Source of the DNA: Psychrobacter immobilis
Lineage (GTDB): Bacteria > Pseudomonadota > Gammaproteobacteria > Pseudomonadales > Moraxellaceae
Assembly (NCBI GenBank): GCA_904846265.1
Contig: CAJHAA010000006.1
Span: forward strand, 104,416 to 168,415
DNA length: 64,000 nt
Direction of reading: 5' to 3'
A program made the translations under genes and the position numbers. Below the pieces are notes generated by a model, which was given only the letters and a program-made list of their open reading frames with translations, was not told the DNA's origin and searched no databases. Position 1 is the first letter of the stretch. The number at the start of each line of letters is the position of its first letter. Below, in pieces: positions 1 through 7,991 of the stretch.

Positions 1-287
1 TTAGTCCTGACCTAGGGTATGCTGATGTATATGTCACCATCATGGAGCCTGAGCTTAATGATTCCATGAATAAGACCAATCATGAAGAAAGCATCAAAGT
101 ACTTAATAAAGCGGCGGGCTTTTTGCGCACCGAATTAAGCCACAGCCTAAAAACACGTACCACACCACGCTTGCGTTTTCATTATGACGAAGTGACTGCT
201 CGTGGTAATTACATGATGGATTTAATCAGTAAAGCAGTTATTAAGACTGAAGAAAATGAGTCTGACGAGCAAGAAAACGAAGAGTAG
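1..287 (+). CDS. rbfA: Ribosome-binding factor A, C-terminal part (cut by window edge)
   Basis: The open frame enters from the left edge in frame 3 and ends at the TAG at 285-287. The visible residues contain SPDLGYADVYVT followed by a helix-rich stretch ending LRFHYDE, matching the C-terminal half of RbfA, the cold-shock 30S maturation factor that binds near 16S rRNA helix 1. An acidic tail (EENESDEQENEE) closes the protein. The internal ATG at 42 is not the start, because the family match runs upstream of it. truB follows 16 bases later, as in the usual nusA-infB-rbfA-truB order, so the two are probably co-transcribed. Confidence 0.9.
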   Translation, partial: SPDLGYADVYVTIMEPELNDSMNKTNHEESIKVLNKAAGFLRTELSHSLKTRTTPRLRFHYDEVTARGNYMMDLISKAVIKTEENESDEQENEE

Positions 288-303
288 AAGGGTAAAAGTC
301 GTT

Positions 304-1383
304 ATGTCTATCGCATCTACGCAAGCGGATAAAAAGTCTAGTAATCACCCTAACAAGATTAAAGTCTCAGGTGTTATTTTAGTTGATAAACCCAAAGGCA
401 TGACTTCACAGCAAGTGGTGTCAAAGGTGAAGTATCTTTTTAAGTCGCCAAATCATGACAGTAAAAAAGCGGGGCACACAGGGACACTTGATCCAATGGC
501 AACTGGTCTATTGCCGATTTGTATGGGTGAAGCGACAAAATTTAGCCATTATCAGCTAGATGCGGACAAATCCTATCAAGCAACTATTCTACTTGGCGGT
601 CAAACTGATACTGGTGATGCCGATGGTCAAATCACTGCTAAGGCACCCATTCCAAAATTTGATGATGTACTGTTAGACAAAGTCGCTCAGCAGTTTTTAG
701 GTGCTCAGCAGCAGATACCACCGATGTATTCTGCACTAAAAAAAGATGGCAAAAAACTCTATGAGTATGCTCGTGCGGGAATTGAGGTAGAACGAGCGCC
801 TAGAGGTATTGTAATCAAGGCCATTGATTTAAAAGCGCTTGATCATGAGAAAATTCAATTGACAGTGACCTGTACTAAAGGGACTTATGTGCGTGTACTC
901 GGTGAAGACATCGCTAAAGCGATGGGTACATTAGGGCATTTGACTGCATTACGCCGTACGCAGGTTGGTGATTTTAAAATCAATGATGCGATTACTTTGC
1001 CAGACTTAGAAGCATTAGTGTTCAATAACAGGCAAGAGCAATTGATGCCGGTAGATGCTTGCATTAATATTGAAGCTGAGATGGTGTTGACGTTTGAGCA
1101 GTGTGAGCGTATACACATGGGTCAACGCTTGAATGTATTTGAGCAACTGACAGACAGTCTGCGCGACTATATTTCAACTAGTATCAGTCATCAGTCGTCT
1201 GTGTCAGAAAACGACGATATCCAACTAGATAGTGATATTGTTAGTAGTGACGATGACCAACAACCCTTGATCCATGAGATTCCAGTTGATATTCGTTTGA
1301 TAAATCAGCAAGGTCAGTTTCTTGGATTGGGTGCCGTAAGTCTCAACGGTAGATTGCAGCCTAAAAAGCTAATCCAGCGTTAA
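304..1383 (+). CDS. truB: tRNA pseudouridine(55) synthase TruB
   Basis: TruB isomerises U55 in the T-loop of tRNAs. The motif HTGTLDPMATGLLP holds the catalytic Asp (about D63 from this start), and KPKGMTSQQVV is the family N-terminal signature. The ATG at 304 is preferred over the in-frame upstream start at 256 because it follows an AGAAGGG ribosome site and does not overlap rbfA. At 359 residues it is longer than the E. coli protein (314). Part of the excess is an acidic Ser/Asp-rich insert at about residues 290-320, before the last strands of the C-terminal PUA-like domain. A terminator follows, so the gene is transcriptionally separated from rpsO here. Confidence 0.95.
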   Translation: MSIASTQADKKSSNHPNKIKVSGVILVDKPKGMTSQQVVSKVKYLFKSPNHDSKKAGHTGTLDPMATGLLPICMGEATKFSHYQLDADKSYQATILLGGQTDTGDADGQITAKAPIPKFDDVLLDKVAQQFLGAQQQIPPMYSALKKDGKKLYEYARAGIEVERAPRGIVIKAIDLKALDHEKIQLTVTCTKGTYVRVLGEDIAKAMGTLGHLTALRRTQVGDFKINDAITLPDLEALVFNNRQEQLMPVDACINIEAEMVLTFEQCERIHMGQRLNVFEQLTDSLRDYISTSISHQSSVSENDDIQLDSDIVSSDDDQQPLIHEIPVDIRLINQQGQFLGLGAVSLNGRLQPKKLIQR

Positions 1384-1467
1384 TGTTACGGTTCTTATAT
1401 AACCCTCGTTTAAACACGATTTAGCTTACTAATAGTTTACACTAATCACATATCCTCACATTTTATT

Positions 1468-1502
1468 GCAGGTTTCACCTATGGTGGAACCTGTTTTTTT
1501 TG
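1468..1502 (+). terminator. Rho-independent terminator after truB
   Basis: A 10-bp stem (AGGTTTCACC at 1470-1479 with GGTGGAACCT at 1483-1492, one G-U pair) has a 3-nt loop and is followed by a run of T's at 1494-1501. It lies 85 bases after the truB stop and separates truB from the inserted genes. Confidence 0.85.
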
Positions 1503-1759
1503 TACTTTAGATCTACCGGATAGGAAGTCTGGATAGAAAAATAAATCGAACTAAGACTCTAAGAATAAGAACATAAAAAAATAATAAGATAAAAAGTCAT
1601 ATATCAAAAATAAAAACTAGGTTCGAAAGAGAATATTTAATAGGAACAAGATGGGTCAGAGGAAGACTATATAGCCAATAATAATAACGACTCATAAAAA
1701 TAAAGTATGAATAATAAAACAACTAAAAGAAAATCACTCATAACGAAAAAAGGAATATC
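1503..1759. other. A-rich intergenic region before the PfpI-family gene
   Basis: About 257 bases, very rich in A (many AAAAATAA-type runs), with no convincing reading frame or dyad. It presumably holds the promoter of the DJ-1/PfpI gene, but I cannot name a clear -35/-10 pair. Confidence 0.4.
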
Positions 1760-2284
1760 ATGAAAACCATCGCTTTTTTACTACACAATAACTTCGAGCA
1801 AGCAGAATACGAAGAGGTTAATAATCAACTCAAAGATAAAGGTTACAAGACACTTCTTATAACCACAAATAAAGAAAAAGAAGTGCAAGCCATGCAGCAA
1901 GATGTAGACAAAGGCGACACCTTTATTGCTGATATTTTTGCAAAAGACGCAAGCATTTCTGATTATGATGCGTTGGTGCTACCAGGTGGTACTGTCAATG
2001 CGGATACGATTCGTGGCAATGAAGAGGCTCATAGTATTATCAATGCTATCAATGATGCAGGCAAGCCATTAGCTGTCATTTGCCATGCTCCTTGGGCACT
2101 TATCAATACAGGTATTGCCAAAGGTAAAACGCTCACTGCTTATCATACGCTGCAGATAGATTTAGAAAACGCTGGTGCAAAATTTGTAGATCAAACAGTA
2201 CAGGTAGACGGTAATTTGATTACCTCACGTAATCCAGATGATATCAGCAATTTCGTTGATGCTATTGATAAGGCATTATCTTAA
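1760..2284 (+). CDS. DJ-1/PfpI family protein (YhbO/PfpI-like)
   Basis: A 174-residue single-domain protein of the DJ-1/PfpI superfamily. It has the N-terminal beta strand with E16 in FEQAEYEE, a LVLPGG turn, and the nucleophile elbow AVICHAPW with C108 and H109, plus a C-terminal ITSRNPDDI. This layout is typical of PfpI/YhbO-type general stress proteins, variously reported as protease, chaperone or protein/nucleotide deglycase. The exact activity cannot be decided from sequence. It is preceded by AAAAAAGGAATATC. It sits, with two tiny acidic genes, between truB and rpsO, which are neighbours in most gammaproteobacteria, and the three may form a stress-related insertion. Confidence 0.88.
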   Translation: MKTIAFLLHNNFEQAEYEEVNNQLKDKGYKTLLITTNKEKEVQAMQQDVDKGDTFIADIFAKDASISDYDALVLPGGTVNADTIRGNEEAHSIINAINDAGKPLAVICHAPWALINTGIAKGKTLTAYHTLQIDLENAGAKFVDQTVQVDGNLITSRNPDDISNFVDAIDKALS

Positions 2285-2359
2285 TTTTTCTACCCACTTA
2301 CTGAGTAATTAATTACTTATATTTCTTAAACATTCACAACTGTAACTGAGGAAAATATT

Positions 2360-2521
2360 ATGTCAAACTCTAACCCAAGCGATACCAAGCTTGAGCAACA
2401 ACGTTCTGAGTCAGCAACTGCAGCGCTTAAAAGCCAAACTGAGAACAATCATACTGAAGATAGTGAAGCCGCAGCAGATCGTATTGCAGACAATGTAAAA
2501 GACGCTAAAGAAGACAAGTAG
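2360..2521 (+). CDS. Small hydrophilic acidic protein, function unknown
   Basis: A 53-residue frame starting MSNSNPSDTKLEQQ and ending NVKDAKEDK, preceded by CTGAGGAAAATATT (GAGGA ribosome site, good spacing). It is rich in Ser, Asn, Asp, Glu and Lys, with no cysteine and no membrane segment, and is probably disordered or a single helix. It resembles the following small gene in composition and in the MSNS start. I do not recognise a family. Support comes from the ribosome site, the composition and the similar neighbour. Confidence 0.6.
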   Translation: MSNSNPSDTKLEQQRSESATAALKSQTENNHTEDSEAAADRIADNVKDAKEDK

Positions 2522-2664
2522 AGTATGTGACGTGTCATCCATAACAAGGTGACACTGATATATTTGCTGATTATCTCTACATCTCAATATCACTGATGAC
2601 ATTTGCATCTCAATGTAAAAAGTATAAAACAGCTACTTCAAAAAATAATAATTCAGGAGCTAAT

Positions 2665-2841
2665 ATGAGTAATTCATTGAATAACATGGATGAGCAAGAA
2701 AAAGAGATTGAAAGGCTTGCAGAAGACATGAATCCTAGCGAGCATGCTACTCCTGATAGTTTAGCAGAAGTTACCACAGCTGCACCGCTTGAAGATGATG
2801 AACTAGGCGGTAATGCGACGGAAGATGACGTCAAGAAATAA
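2665..2841 (+). CDS. Small acidic protein, function unknown
   Basis: A 58-residue frame from the ATG at 2665, chosen because AGGAG at 2655-2659 sits just upstream. The longer frame from 2596 has no such signal. The protein (MSNSLNNMDEQEKEIERLAEDM...) is strongly acidic, lacks cysteine and membrane segments, and is probably an amphipathic helix followed by a flexible tail. It resembles the preceding 53-residue gene in size and charge. A terminator follows about 70 bases downstream. No function can be assigned. Confidence 0.65.
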   Translation: MSNSLNNMDEQEKEIERLAEDMNPSEHATPDSLAEVTTAAPLEDDELGGNATEDDVKK

Positions 2842-2910
2842 GCAAATTCTATTGCCTATTGACGGATGATTTAACTATAAAAAATAAATCTGACTTTACA
2901 AGTATTATGA

Positions 2911-2940
2911 AAAACTGCTGCTAGTTCAGCAGTTTTTTGT
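2911..2940 (+). terminator. Rho-independent terminator after the small acidic genes
   Basis: Stem AACTGCTG (2913-2920) with CAGCAGTT (2927-2934), a 6-nt loop and a T run at 2933-2938. It ends the PfpI/small-protein unit before rpsO. Confidence 0.85.
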
Positions 2941-3208
2941 TATAATCACCGTCACATTTACATTAGGTTGAGATCAGACATCGTGCTTCATAGACTGTCC
3001 AAAACGGATAGTTATATTAAGTGCTCTCTCATCGCAACTTATCCTAAATGGTCGTTATGACTCATTAGCTTGTCGTACACTAGGTCAACTCTAGTAATGC
3101 AGGGTTGTCCTGAATGACGTGCAGGCTATTTTATTTACTATTCTACTGCTTTAGATCTTACTCAAATTCGAGAATGTCTTAAAGTTTTTAGCATTGCCGG
3201 AGATATTT

Positions 3209-3475
3209 ATGCTAACTAATACCGATCGCGAACAAATCATTGCTCAATACCAACGTGGCGAAAATGACACTGGTTCTCCAGAAGTTCAAGTAGCTCTATT
3301 GAGTGCTCGTATCAACGATTTGCAGAACCATTTTAAAGCACATAAAGCTGACCATCATAGCCGTCGCGGTCTTATCCGTATGGTTAACACGCGTCGTAAA
3401 TTGCTTGATTACCTAAAAGGTAAAGATCTTGGTCGTTACACCACGCTTATCAGCCAGTTAGGTCTACGTCGTTAA
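3209..3475 (+). CDS. rpsO: 30S ribosomal protein S15
   Basis: 88 residues starting [14 protein letters not shown], with the S15 core [24 protein letters not shown] and [12 protein letters not shown]15 binds the 16S rRNA central-domain junction early in assembly. The ATG at 3209 follows CCGGAGATATTT. The earlier in-frame start at 3194 would add five residues not typical of the family. About 270 bases separate it from the terminator upstream, room for its own promoter and leader. In E. coli the rpsO leader folds for autoregulation, but I did not establish an equivalent fold here. Its own terminator follows. Confidence 0.97.
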   Translation: MLTNTDREQIIAQYQRGENDTGSPEVQVALLSARINDLQNHFKAHKADHHSRRGLIRMVNTRRKLLDYLKGKDLGRYTTLISQLGLRR

Positions 3476-3595
3476 TCTAACGACAATAGTACGAGTGGAT
3501 GCTAAAATAAAAGAAGCCATCATATGGTGCTATTTTAGAATTTTTGCTGATTCGCTTGGAACTTGCTTGTTGCTATCGATAAAATAGATTTTTCT

Positions 3596-3630
3596 AAAAA
3601 CGGTGTGGAATAGTTTCACGCCGTTTTTTT
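3596..3630 (+). terminator. Rho-independent terminator after rpsO
   Basis: Stem AACGGTGTGGA with TTCACGCCGTT (two G-U pairs) and a seven-T run, about 120 bases after the rpsO stop. It implies that pnp has its own promoter in the following intergenic stretch. Confidence 0.88.
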
Positions 3631-4133
3631 ATGCTTATTCATTTTCAAGATTGATTTTGGATAGCATTGGTTATAAAGACCAATTCAAAGTAGGTAATAG
3701 AAGTTTTCGTAAAAACAGTAACACTAGAGCCTAGAGCTAAGTGTTTTCTATCGATAATTGCTCTGTTCCGCAATTCATTGGTCAATGGCTATAAATCACT
3801 GTAAAATAATGCCTTGTGAGTTTGATAGTATATCTACTACATATATGGTGACTATTTATAAAATACCCGTTTCTTAGCTTATAGAATAGCTAGCTGCGCT
3901 AATATCCAACTCTCAAAAGCGCAGAAAAATAGCCTGTAGGGTTTTTAGCACCGAAGTCTTTTGACTTAAGGTCTTTTTGATAGTATTTATAGTAAAGCCA
4001 AAATTGAATGACCAAATATACACAATAGTACGATGTCTAGCACCGATAGGCATATGGAATAACTAGGTAATGTTATTGGCACTGGTTGAGATGATTTCTG
4101 AGAGAAAGACTGTCAATTATTAGTCATATACAC

Positions 4134-4171
4134 TAGTAGTCACATACACAGATAGTAGTCACATACACAGA
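4134..4171. repeat. Perfect tandem repeat, 2 x 19 bp
   Basis: The unit TAGTAGTCACATACACAGA occurs at 4134-4152 and again at 4153-4171 with no spacer or mismatch. A related TAGTCATATACAC lies just before it (4121-4133). It could be a replication-slippage product or paired binding sites upstream of pnp. Confidence 0.9.
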
Positions 4172-4183
4172 GTTTTAATGAAA

Positions 4184-4211
4184 AATATCAGCTTTTTATA
4201 ATGCTGATATT
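4184..4211 (+). promoter_or_regulatory. Hairpin in the presumed pnp leader
   Basis: AATATCAGC (4184-4192) pairs perfectly with GCTGATATT (4203-4211) around a 10-nt loop, ending 30 bases before the pnp start. E. coli pnp mRNA carries a leader hairpin cleaved by RNase III as part of PNPase autoregulation. This stem is in the right place but is short, so equivalence is only an inference. Confidence 0.5.
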
Positions 4212-4241
4212 ACTTTCGTCAGTCAACATTAGGAAGATTAT

Positions 4242-6344
4242 ATGACAATGTTTAACACCATTAAGCGTGAATTTCAGTATGGCAACCAACAGGTTGTGAT
4301 CGAGACAGGTCGTATTGCTCGTCAAGCAAACTCTATCTTAGTACATATGGGCGGCGTTACGGTACTTGTCGCAGCAGTGGTAAAGTCAGAGGCTAAAGAA
4401 GGTCAAAACTTCTTTCCGCTAACGGTTAATTATCAAGAAAAAATGTATGCAGCGGGCAAAATTCCAGGTGCCTATGGCAAACGTGAAGGTCGTGCAAGCG
4501 AGTTCGAAACCCTAACCTCGCGCTTAATCGATCGTCCGATTCGTCCGCTATTCCCTGAAGGTTACGTTAACGAAATCCAAATTACGGCAACGGTTGTTTC
4601 ATCAGATAAGACTCAGTCTGCAGATATCGCAGCCTTAATCGGTGCTTCAGCAGCATTGGCCATCTCTGATGCGCCATTCAATGGTCCAGTCGCAGCTGCT
4701 CGTGTTGGCTTTATCAACGGCGAGTACATCCTGAACCCAACGATTGAGCAGCTTAAAGAGAGTGACCTTGACCTAGTGGTTGCCGGTACTAAATCTGCTG
4801 TATTGATGGTTGAGTCAGAAGCAGCTGAGTTGTCAGAAGATCAAATGCTAGGCGCGGTACTATATGGTCATCAGCAACAGCAAATCGTTATTGATAACAT
4901 TGCTTCAATGGCAGAAGAAATCGGTACTGCTAAGCAGCAGTATACTGCCCCTGAGCGTGATCAAGCGCTTACTAGCAGCATGAAAGAGCAGTTTGGCGAG
5001 CAAGTTGCTGACGCTTATACGATTACTGATAAGCAAGCGCGCTACACTAAGCTTGATGAAATCAAGCAATCAATTATCGATGCGCTCGCTGGTGATGCTG
5101 AGTCAGAAACTTACGCTGATACAGTATCTGAGCTAAAAGAAATTTATAACGATCTTAAATATCGTACGGTTCGTGACAATATCTTGTCAGGTAAGCCGCG
5201 TATTGATGGTCGTGATCTTGAGACTGTTCGTGCCCTTGACGTACAAGTTGGTGTATTGCCATACACGCATGGTTCAGCATTGTTCACACGCGGTGAAACG
5301 CAAGCATTGGTTACGACCACGCTTGGTAACAGCCGTGATGTCAACATGATTGACTCACTAGGTGGCACGATTCGTGACCATTTCATGCTGCACTACAACT
5401 TCCCACATTTCTCAGTAGGTGAAACGGGCCGCGAAGGTATTCCAAAACGTCGTGAAATCGGTCATGGTCGTCTAGCTCGCCGCGGTGTACAAGCGATGCT
5501 ACCGGATAGCGAACGCTTCCCGTATGTCATCCGTGTAGTATCAGAGATTACTGAGTCAAACGGTTCATCTTCTATGGCGTCTGTTTGCGGCGCAAGTTTG
5601 GCATTGATGGATGCTGGTGTTCCACTAAAAGCACCAGTTGCTGGTATCGCCATGGGTCTGGTTAAAGAAGGTGAGCGTTTCGCTGTCTTGTCAGACATCT
5701 TAGGTGATGAAGATCATCTTGGCGATATGGATTTTAAAGTTGCTGGTTCTAAAGACGGTATTACTGCGCTGCAGATGGATATCAAAATCGAAGGTATTAC
5801 GCCTGACATCATGGAGCAAGCGCTTAAGCAAGCCCATGCCGGTCGTATCCATATTTTGGACGCGATGAATAAAGTATTGCCTGAGAGCCGTACTGAAATC
5901 AACGCTCATGCACCAAACTATGCGGTAATTGAGATCAATCCGGATAAAATCCGTGACGTAATCGGTAAAGGCGGCGCGATGATTCGTCAGCTAACCGAAG
6001 AGACTGGCGCAGTTATCGATATCGATGATGGCGGCACGATTCGTATCTTTGGTGAAAACAAAGCGGCAACTAAAGCAGCTATCGGTAGAATCGAAGCGTT
6101 GACTGCAGAAGTTGAAGTGGGCAAAACTTATGAAGGTACGGTTGCTCGTATCGTTGATTTTGGCGCGTTTATTAACGTCTTGCCAAACACTGATGGCTTG
6201 GTACACATCTCACAAATCGCTGAAGAGCGCGTTGAGAATGTTTCTGACTACCTAAAAGAAGGTCAGATCGTTAAAGTCTTCGTCCAAGACGTTGATAACC
6301 GTGGTCGTATTAAATTGACTATGAAAGGTATCGAACAAAGCTAA
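4242..6344 (+). CDS. pnp: Polyribonucleotide nucleotidyltransferase (PNPase)
   Basis: A 700-residue 3'-to-5' phosphorolytic exoribonuclease, a trimeric component of the RNA degradosome. It has two RNase PH domains joined by an alpha-helical linker, with the active second PH domain marked by [14 protein letters not shown] and [17 protein letters not shown] motifs. A KH domain (about 555-615, with [14 protein letters not shown]) and an S1 domain (about 622-692, with [17 protein letters not shown]) follow. Length matches the family (about 700). The ATG at 4242 has AGGAAG five bases upstream. A second ATG two codons on is possible. Confidence 0.98.
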   Translation: MTMFNTIKREFQYGNQQVVIETGRIARQANSILVHMGGVTVLVAAVVKSEAKEGQNFFPLTVNYQEKMYAAGKIPGAYGKREGRASEFETLTSRLIDRPIRPLFPEGYVNEIQITATVVSSDKTQSADIAALIGASAALAISDAPFNGPVAAARVGFINGEYILNPTIEQLKESDLDLVVAGTKSAVLMVESEAAELSEDQMLGAVLYGHQQQQIVIDNIASMAEEIGTAKQQYTAPERDQALTSSMKEQFGEQVADAYTITDKQARYTKLDEIKQSIIDALAGDAESETYADTVSELKEIYNDLKYRTVRDNILSGKPRIDGRDLETVRALDVQVGVLPYTHGSALFTRGETQALVTTTLGNSRDVNMIDSLGGTIRDHFMLHYNFPHFSVGETGREGIPKRREIGHGRLARRGVQAMLPDSERFPYVIRVVSEITESNGSSSMASVCGASLALMDAGVPLKAPVAGIAMGLVKEGERFAVLSDILGDEDHLGDMDFKVAGSKDGITALQMDIKIEGITPDIMEQALKQAHAGRIHILDAMNKVLPESRTEINAHAPNYAVIEINPDKIRDVIGKGGAMIRQLTEETGAVIDIDDGGTIRIFGENKAATKAAIGRIEALTAEVEVGKTYEGTVARIVDFGAFINVLPNTDGLVHISQIAEERVENVSDYLKEGQIVKVFVQDVDNRGRIKLTMKGIEQS

Positions 6345-6370
6345 TCGATATCTAATATAGTCAACATCTA

Positions 6371-6417
6371 AAAACCGCTTTAAGTCTCTCATCATGAGTG
6401 CATAAGGCGGTTTTTTT
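6371..6417 (+). terminator. Rho-independent terminator after pnp
   Basis: AAACCGCTTTA pairs with TAAGGCGGTTT (one G-U pair) across a loop of about 20 nt and is followed by a T run. It lies about 30 bases after the pnp stop. Confidence 0.8.
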
Positions 6418-6472
6418 ATGGGTGTAAAATCTTATTTGCAGTAGAATATCTTATTAAAGTAACTGGTCTATA

Positions 6473-7063
6473 TCAAAGTGATTGGTCTATATTAAAGTCT
6501 TTAGGAAGATGAATATCGATACGAACTTTAGGCAAATCTTGTAGGTGCTGTAAGAGTAACGGTAAGATATCAGCGTGCCAGTCTAACGCAAGTGAGCCTG
6601 CGTTTGCTAAATTGGCTGCGTTGGACACGTTAGCTCTATCATTTCGTGAGTGGTTATGAATAAGTGGGCGTGCGAGGAGGGCAATTCTACGAATACCTTG
6701 ATAACGGATGAGCGGGATAAGCTGCTCAGATAAATCATTCAGCGCGGCAATCAACCATTGTGACCGTGTGGGGTGGTAAGGATGATTTGATACCACAAGA
6801 TTAGCGATATAACTGGGCTGATTACCATTACTGCTGATACTTAAACCAGCTTGCTCAAGCGCGCGTTTATGCAGTAAGCAGCTGCCAACACTCAGACTGC
6901 CATCGCGGCATGCGCGATAGTAACGTTGATAATTATCAGCAAATAAAGTCTTAGCTTTTGTGAGAACAGGATCTAAAAGAATCCCTGCAGTATTGACTGG
7001 TAGAATAAGCAGCTGCGCGCTACTATTTAAGATAGGGGCATGGGTTAGTTGTATATTTGCCAT
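6473..7063 (-). CDS. Macro-domain (ADP-ribose-binding-like) protein
   Basis: 196 residues. The N-terminal part LLILPVNTAGILLDPVLTK followed by FADNYQRYYRACRDGSLSVGS matches the pattern of macro domains close to the DarG/ALC1 type (family pattern: xxNPVNxxGxxGxGLAxxFKxxFPxNYxxYxxxCxxGxLxxG). These bind ADP-ribose, and some reverse ADP-ribosylation. The Gly-rich loop is less conserved here (AGILLDPVL), so activity may be altered. No ADP-ribosyltransferase (DarT) gene is adjacent. An Asn/Ala-rich low-complexity stretch (NDRANVSNAANLANAGS) occurs near residues 145-165. It is 32 bases downstream of the coiled-coil membrane protein gene, so probably co-transcribed with it. Confidence 0.7.
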   Translation of the reverse strand: MANIQLTHAPILNSSAQLLILPVNTAGILLDPVLTKAKTLFADNYQRYYRACRDGSLSVGSCLLHKRALEQAGLSISSNGNQPSYIANLVVSNHPYHPTRSQWLIAALNDLSEQLIPLIRYQGIRRIALLARPLIHNHSRNDRANVSNAANLANAGSLALDWHADILPLLLQHLQDLPKVRIDIHLPKDFNIDQSL

Positions 7064-7095
7064 TGTCAGCCCCTTGATAAAAGTCTAATAATTAG

Positions 7096-7620
7096 CTACT
7101 GTTTGTCGCCGTTTGTCTCGGCTTCTAATTGCGCTATTTGTTGTTCAAGTAGGGTGATTTGCTCTGCTTTCATATCAGTTAATTGCTTGTTCATCGTCAG
7201 TTGTTCAGCAGCCAGTTTTTCTTGTTCGGCTAAGCGCTTACGCTCGTCTTCTAAGCGATCTATTTCTTCTTTAGCAAGACTATCTGTTTCTGGCAAAGCC
7301 GCATTTAAGATCGCATCAGCATTAGGTATTTGATTAACTGTAGTTGTCTCATTAGTATTTGACGTTAAGTCACTATTGTTTAAACTATTGTCATTATTAC
7401 CTAAGGACGTAGCATCTAATTGAGTAGCGCTATCTTGTTCGGTCGTCGGTGGTGTACTTTCGATAGGCGCAGTATTAGTGTCTATCGAATTGTTTTTCCA
7501 GACCAAGTAGCCAATCAGTAATGCCGCTAATATAATAATTGACCACCATTTCTGGCGTGACTTAGTGGGCTTTTTTTTCAGTGATTTGGTTGACAGAGGA
7601 CGCATTTTTTGGCTTTTCAT
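7096..7620 (-). CDS. Single-pass membrane protein with C-terminal coiled coil, unknown function
   Basis: 174 residues: a basic N-terminus (about 25 residues), one membrane segment WWSIIILAALLIGYLVW, a Thr/Asn/Ser-rich linker, and a charged helix from about residue 115 to 170 (EEIDRLEDERKRLAEQEK...LLEQQIAQLEAE) with heptad-like spacing, a likely coiled coil. The topology suggests an inner-membrane anchor with a periplasmic helix. An alternative start lies at codon 6. I recognise no named family. It precedes the macro-domain gene on the same strand and lies downstream of the yheV terminator. Confidence 0.65.
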   Translation of the reverse strand: MKSQKMRPLSTKSLKKKPTKSRQKWWSIIILAALLIGYLVWKNNSIDTNTAPIESTPPTTEQDSATQLDATSLGNNDNSLNNSDLTSNTNETTTVNQIPNADAILNAALPETDSLAKEEIDRLEDERKRLAEQEKLAAEQLTMNKQLTDMKAEQITLLEQQIAQLEAETNGDKQ

Positions 7621-7670
7621 ACTATAGTCGATTTATGTTAGAAATGTAAGTAGCCATACTATAGCAAACT

Positions 7671-7704
7671 CAAAATAAAAAGCCTATCTATTGCTAGATA
7701 GGCT
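7671..7704 (-). terminator. Rho-independent terminator after prlC-yheV
   Basis: Read on the minus strand, AGCCTATCTA (7695-7704) pairs perfectly with TAGATAGGCT (7681-7690) around a 4-nt loop, followed by a T-rich run (7672-7680). It ends the oligopeptidase/YheV operon. Confidence 0.88.
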
Positions 7705-7733
7705 GGTAGCTATTAAGACTTGACGCTTAATAT

Positions 7734-7991
7734 TTAAGGCTTGAATTTTACTGTGCCGCTAGTACCAGTAGCCATAGCATCACGTATAAGCTGATCTTCC
7801 GCATGGTTTTTGGCACTGATTGCATCAGGATCAGGGCGATGTTCGCTATGTCCACATAATGTGCATTCGATGTACTCATCAGGTTCTGGGGCGACGATGT
7901 TTATTTGTACCACCGCATCCATCACTTGACACTTAGGGCAGCGAACACCAGATAAAAACTGCCGCTTTGGTCGCGTTGATTGATAGCGCAT
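7734..7991 (-). CDS. yheV: YheV-type putative zinc-ribbon protein
   Basis: 85 residues with two CxxC pairs (C18/C21 in VRCPKCQ and C43/C46 in CTLCGH) that form a predicted zinc ribbon, plus the SGVRCPKC and PDEYIECTLCG signatures of the YheV (DUF2387) family. Function is not established, and metal binding is inferred from the cysteines. The start codon abuts the stop codon of the oligopeptidase A gene with no intervening base, so translation is probably coupled. Confidence 0.8.
   Translation of the reverse strand: MRYQSTRPKRQFLSGVRCPKCQVMDAVVQINIVAPEPDEYIECTLCGHSEHRPDPDAISAKNHAEDQLIRDAMATGTSGTVKFKP

Larger units (their letters stand above)
3631..4241. other. Long rpsO-pnp intergenic region
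   Basis: About 610 bases without a credible gene. It contains a perfect 19-bp tandem repeat (4134-4171) and a hairpin directly before pnp (4184-4211), listed separately. The rest is AT-rich and presumably carries the pnp promoter. Confidence 0.5.

Noticed and set aside
3770..3860. Small regulatory RNA in the rpsO-pnp gap
   Set aside because: No terminator or stable fold could be shown by eye. Promoter only guessed.
6473..7063. DarTG-type toxin-antitoxin system
   Set aside because: Only a macro-domain-like protein is seen. No DarT-like gene is adjacent.
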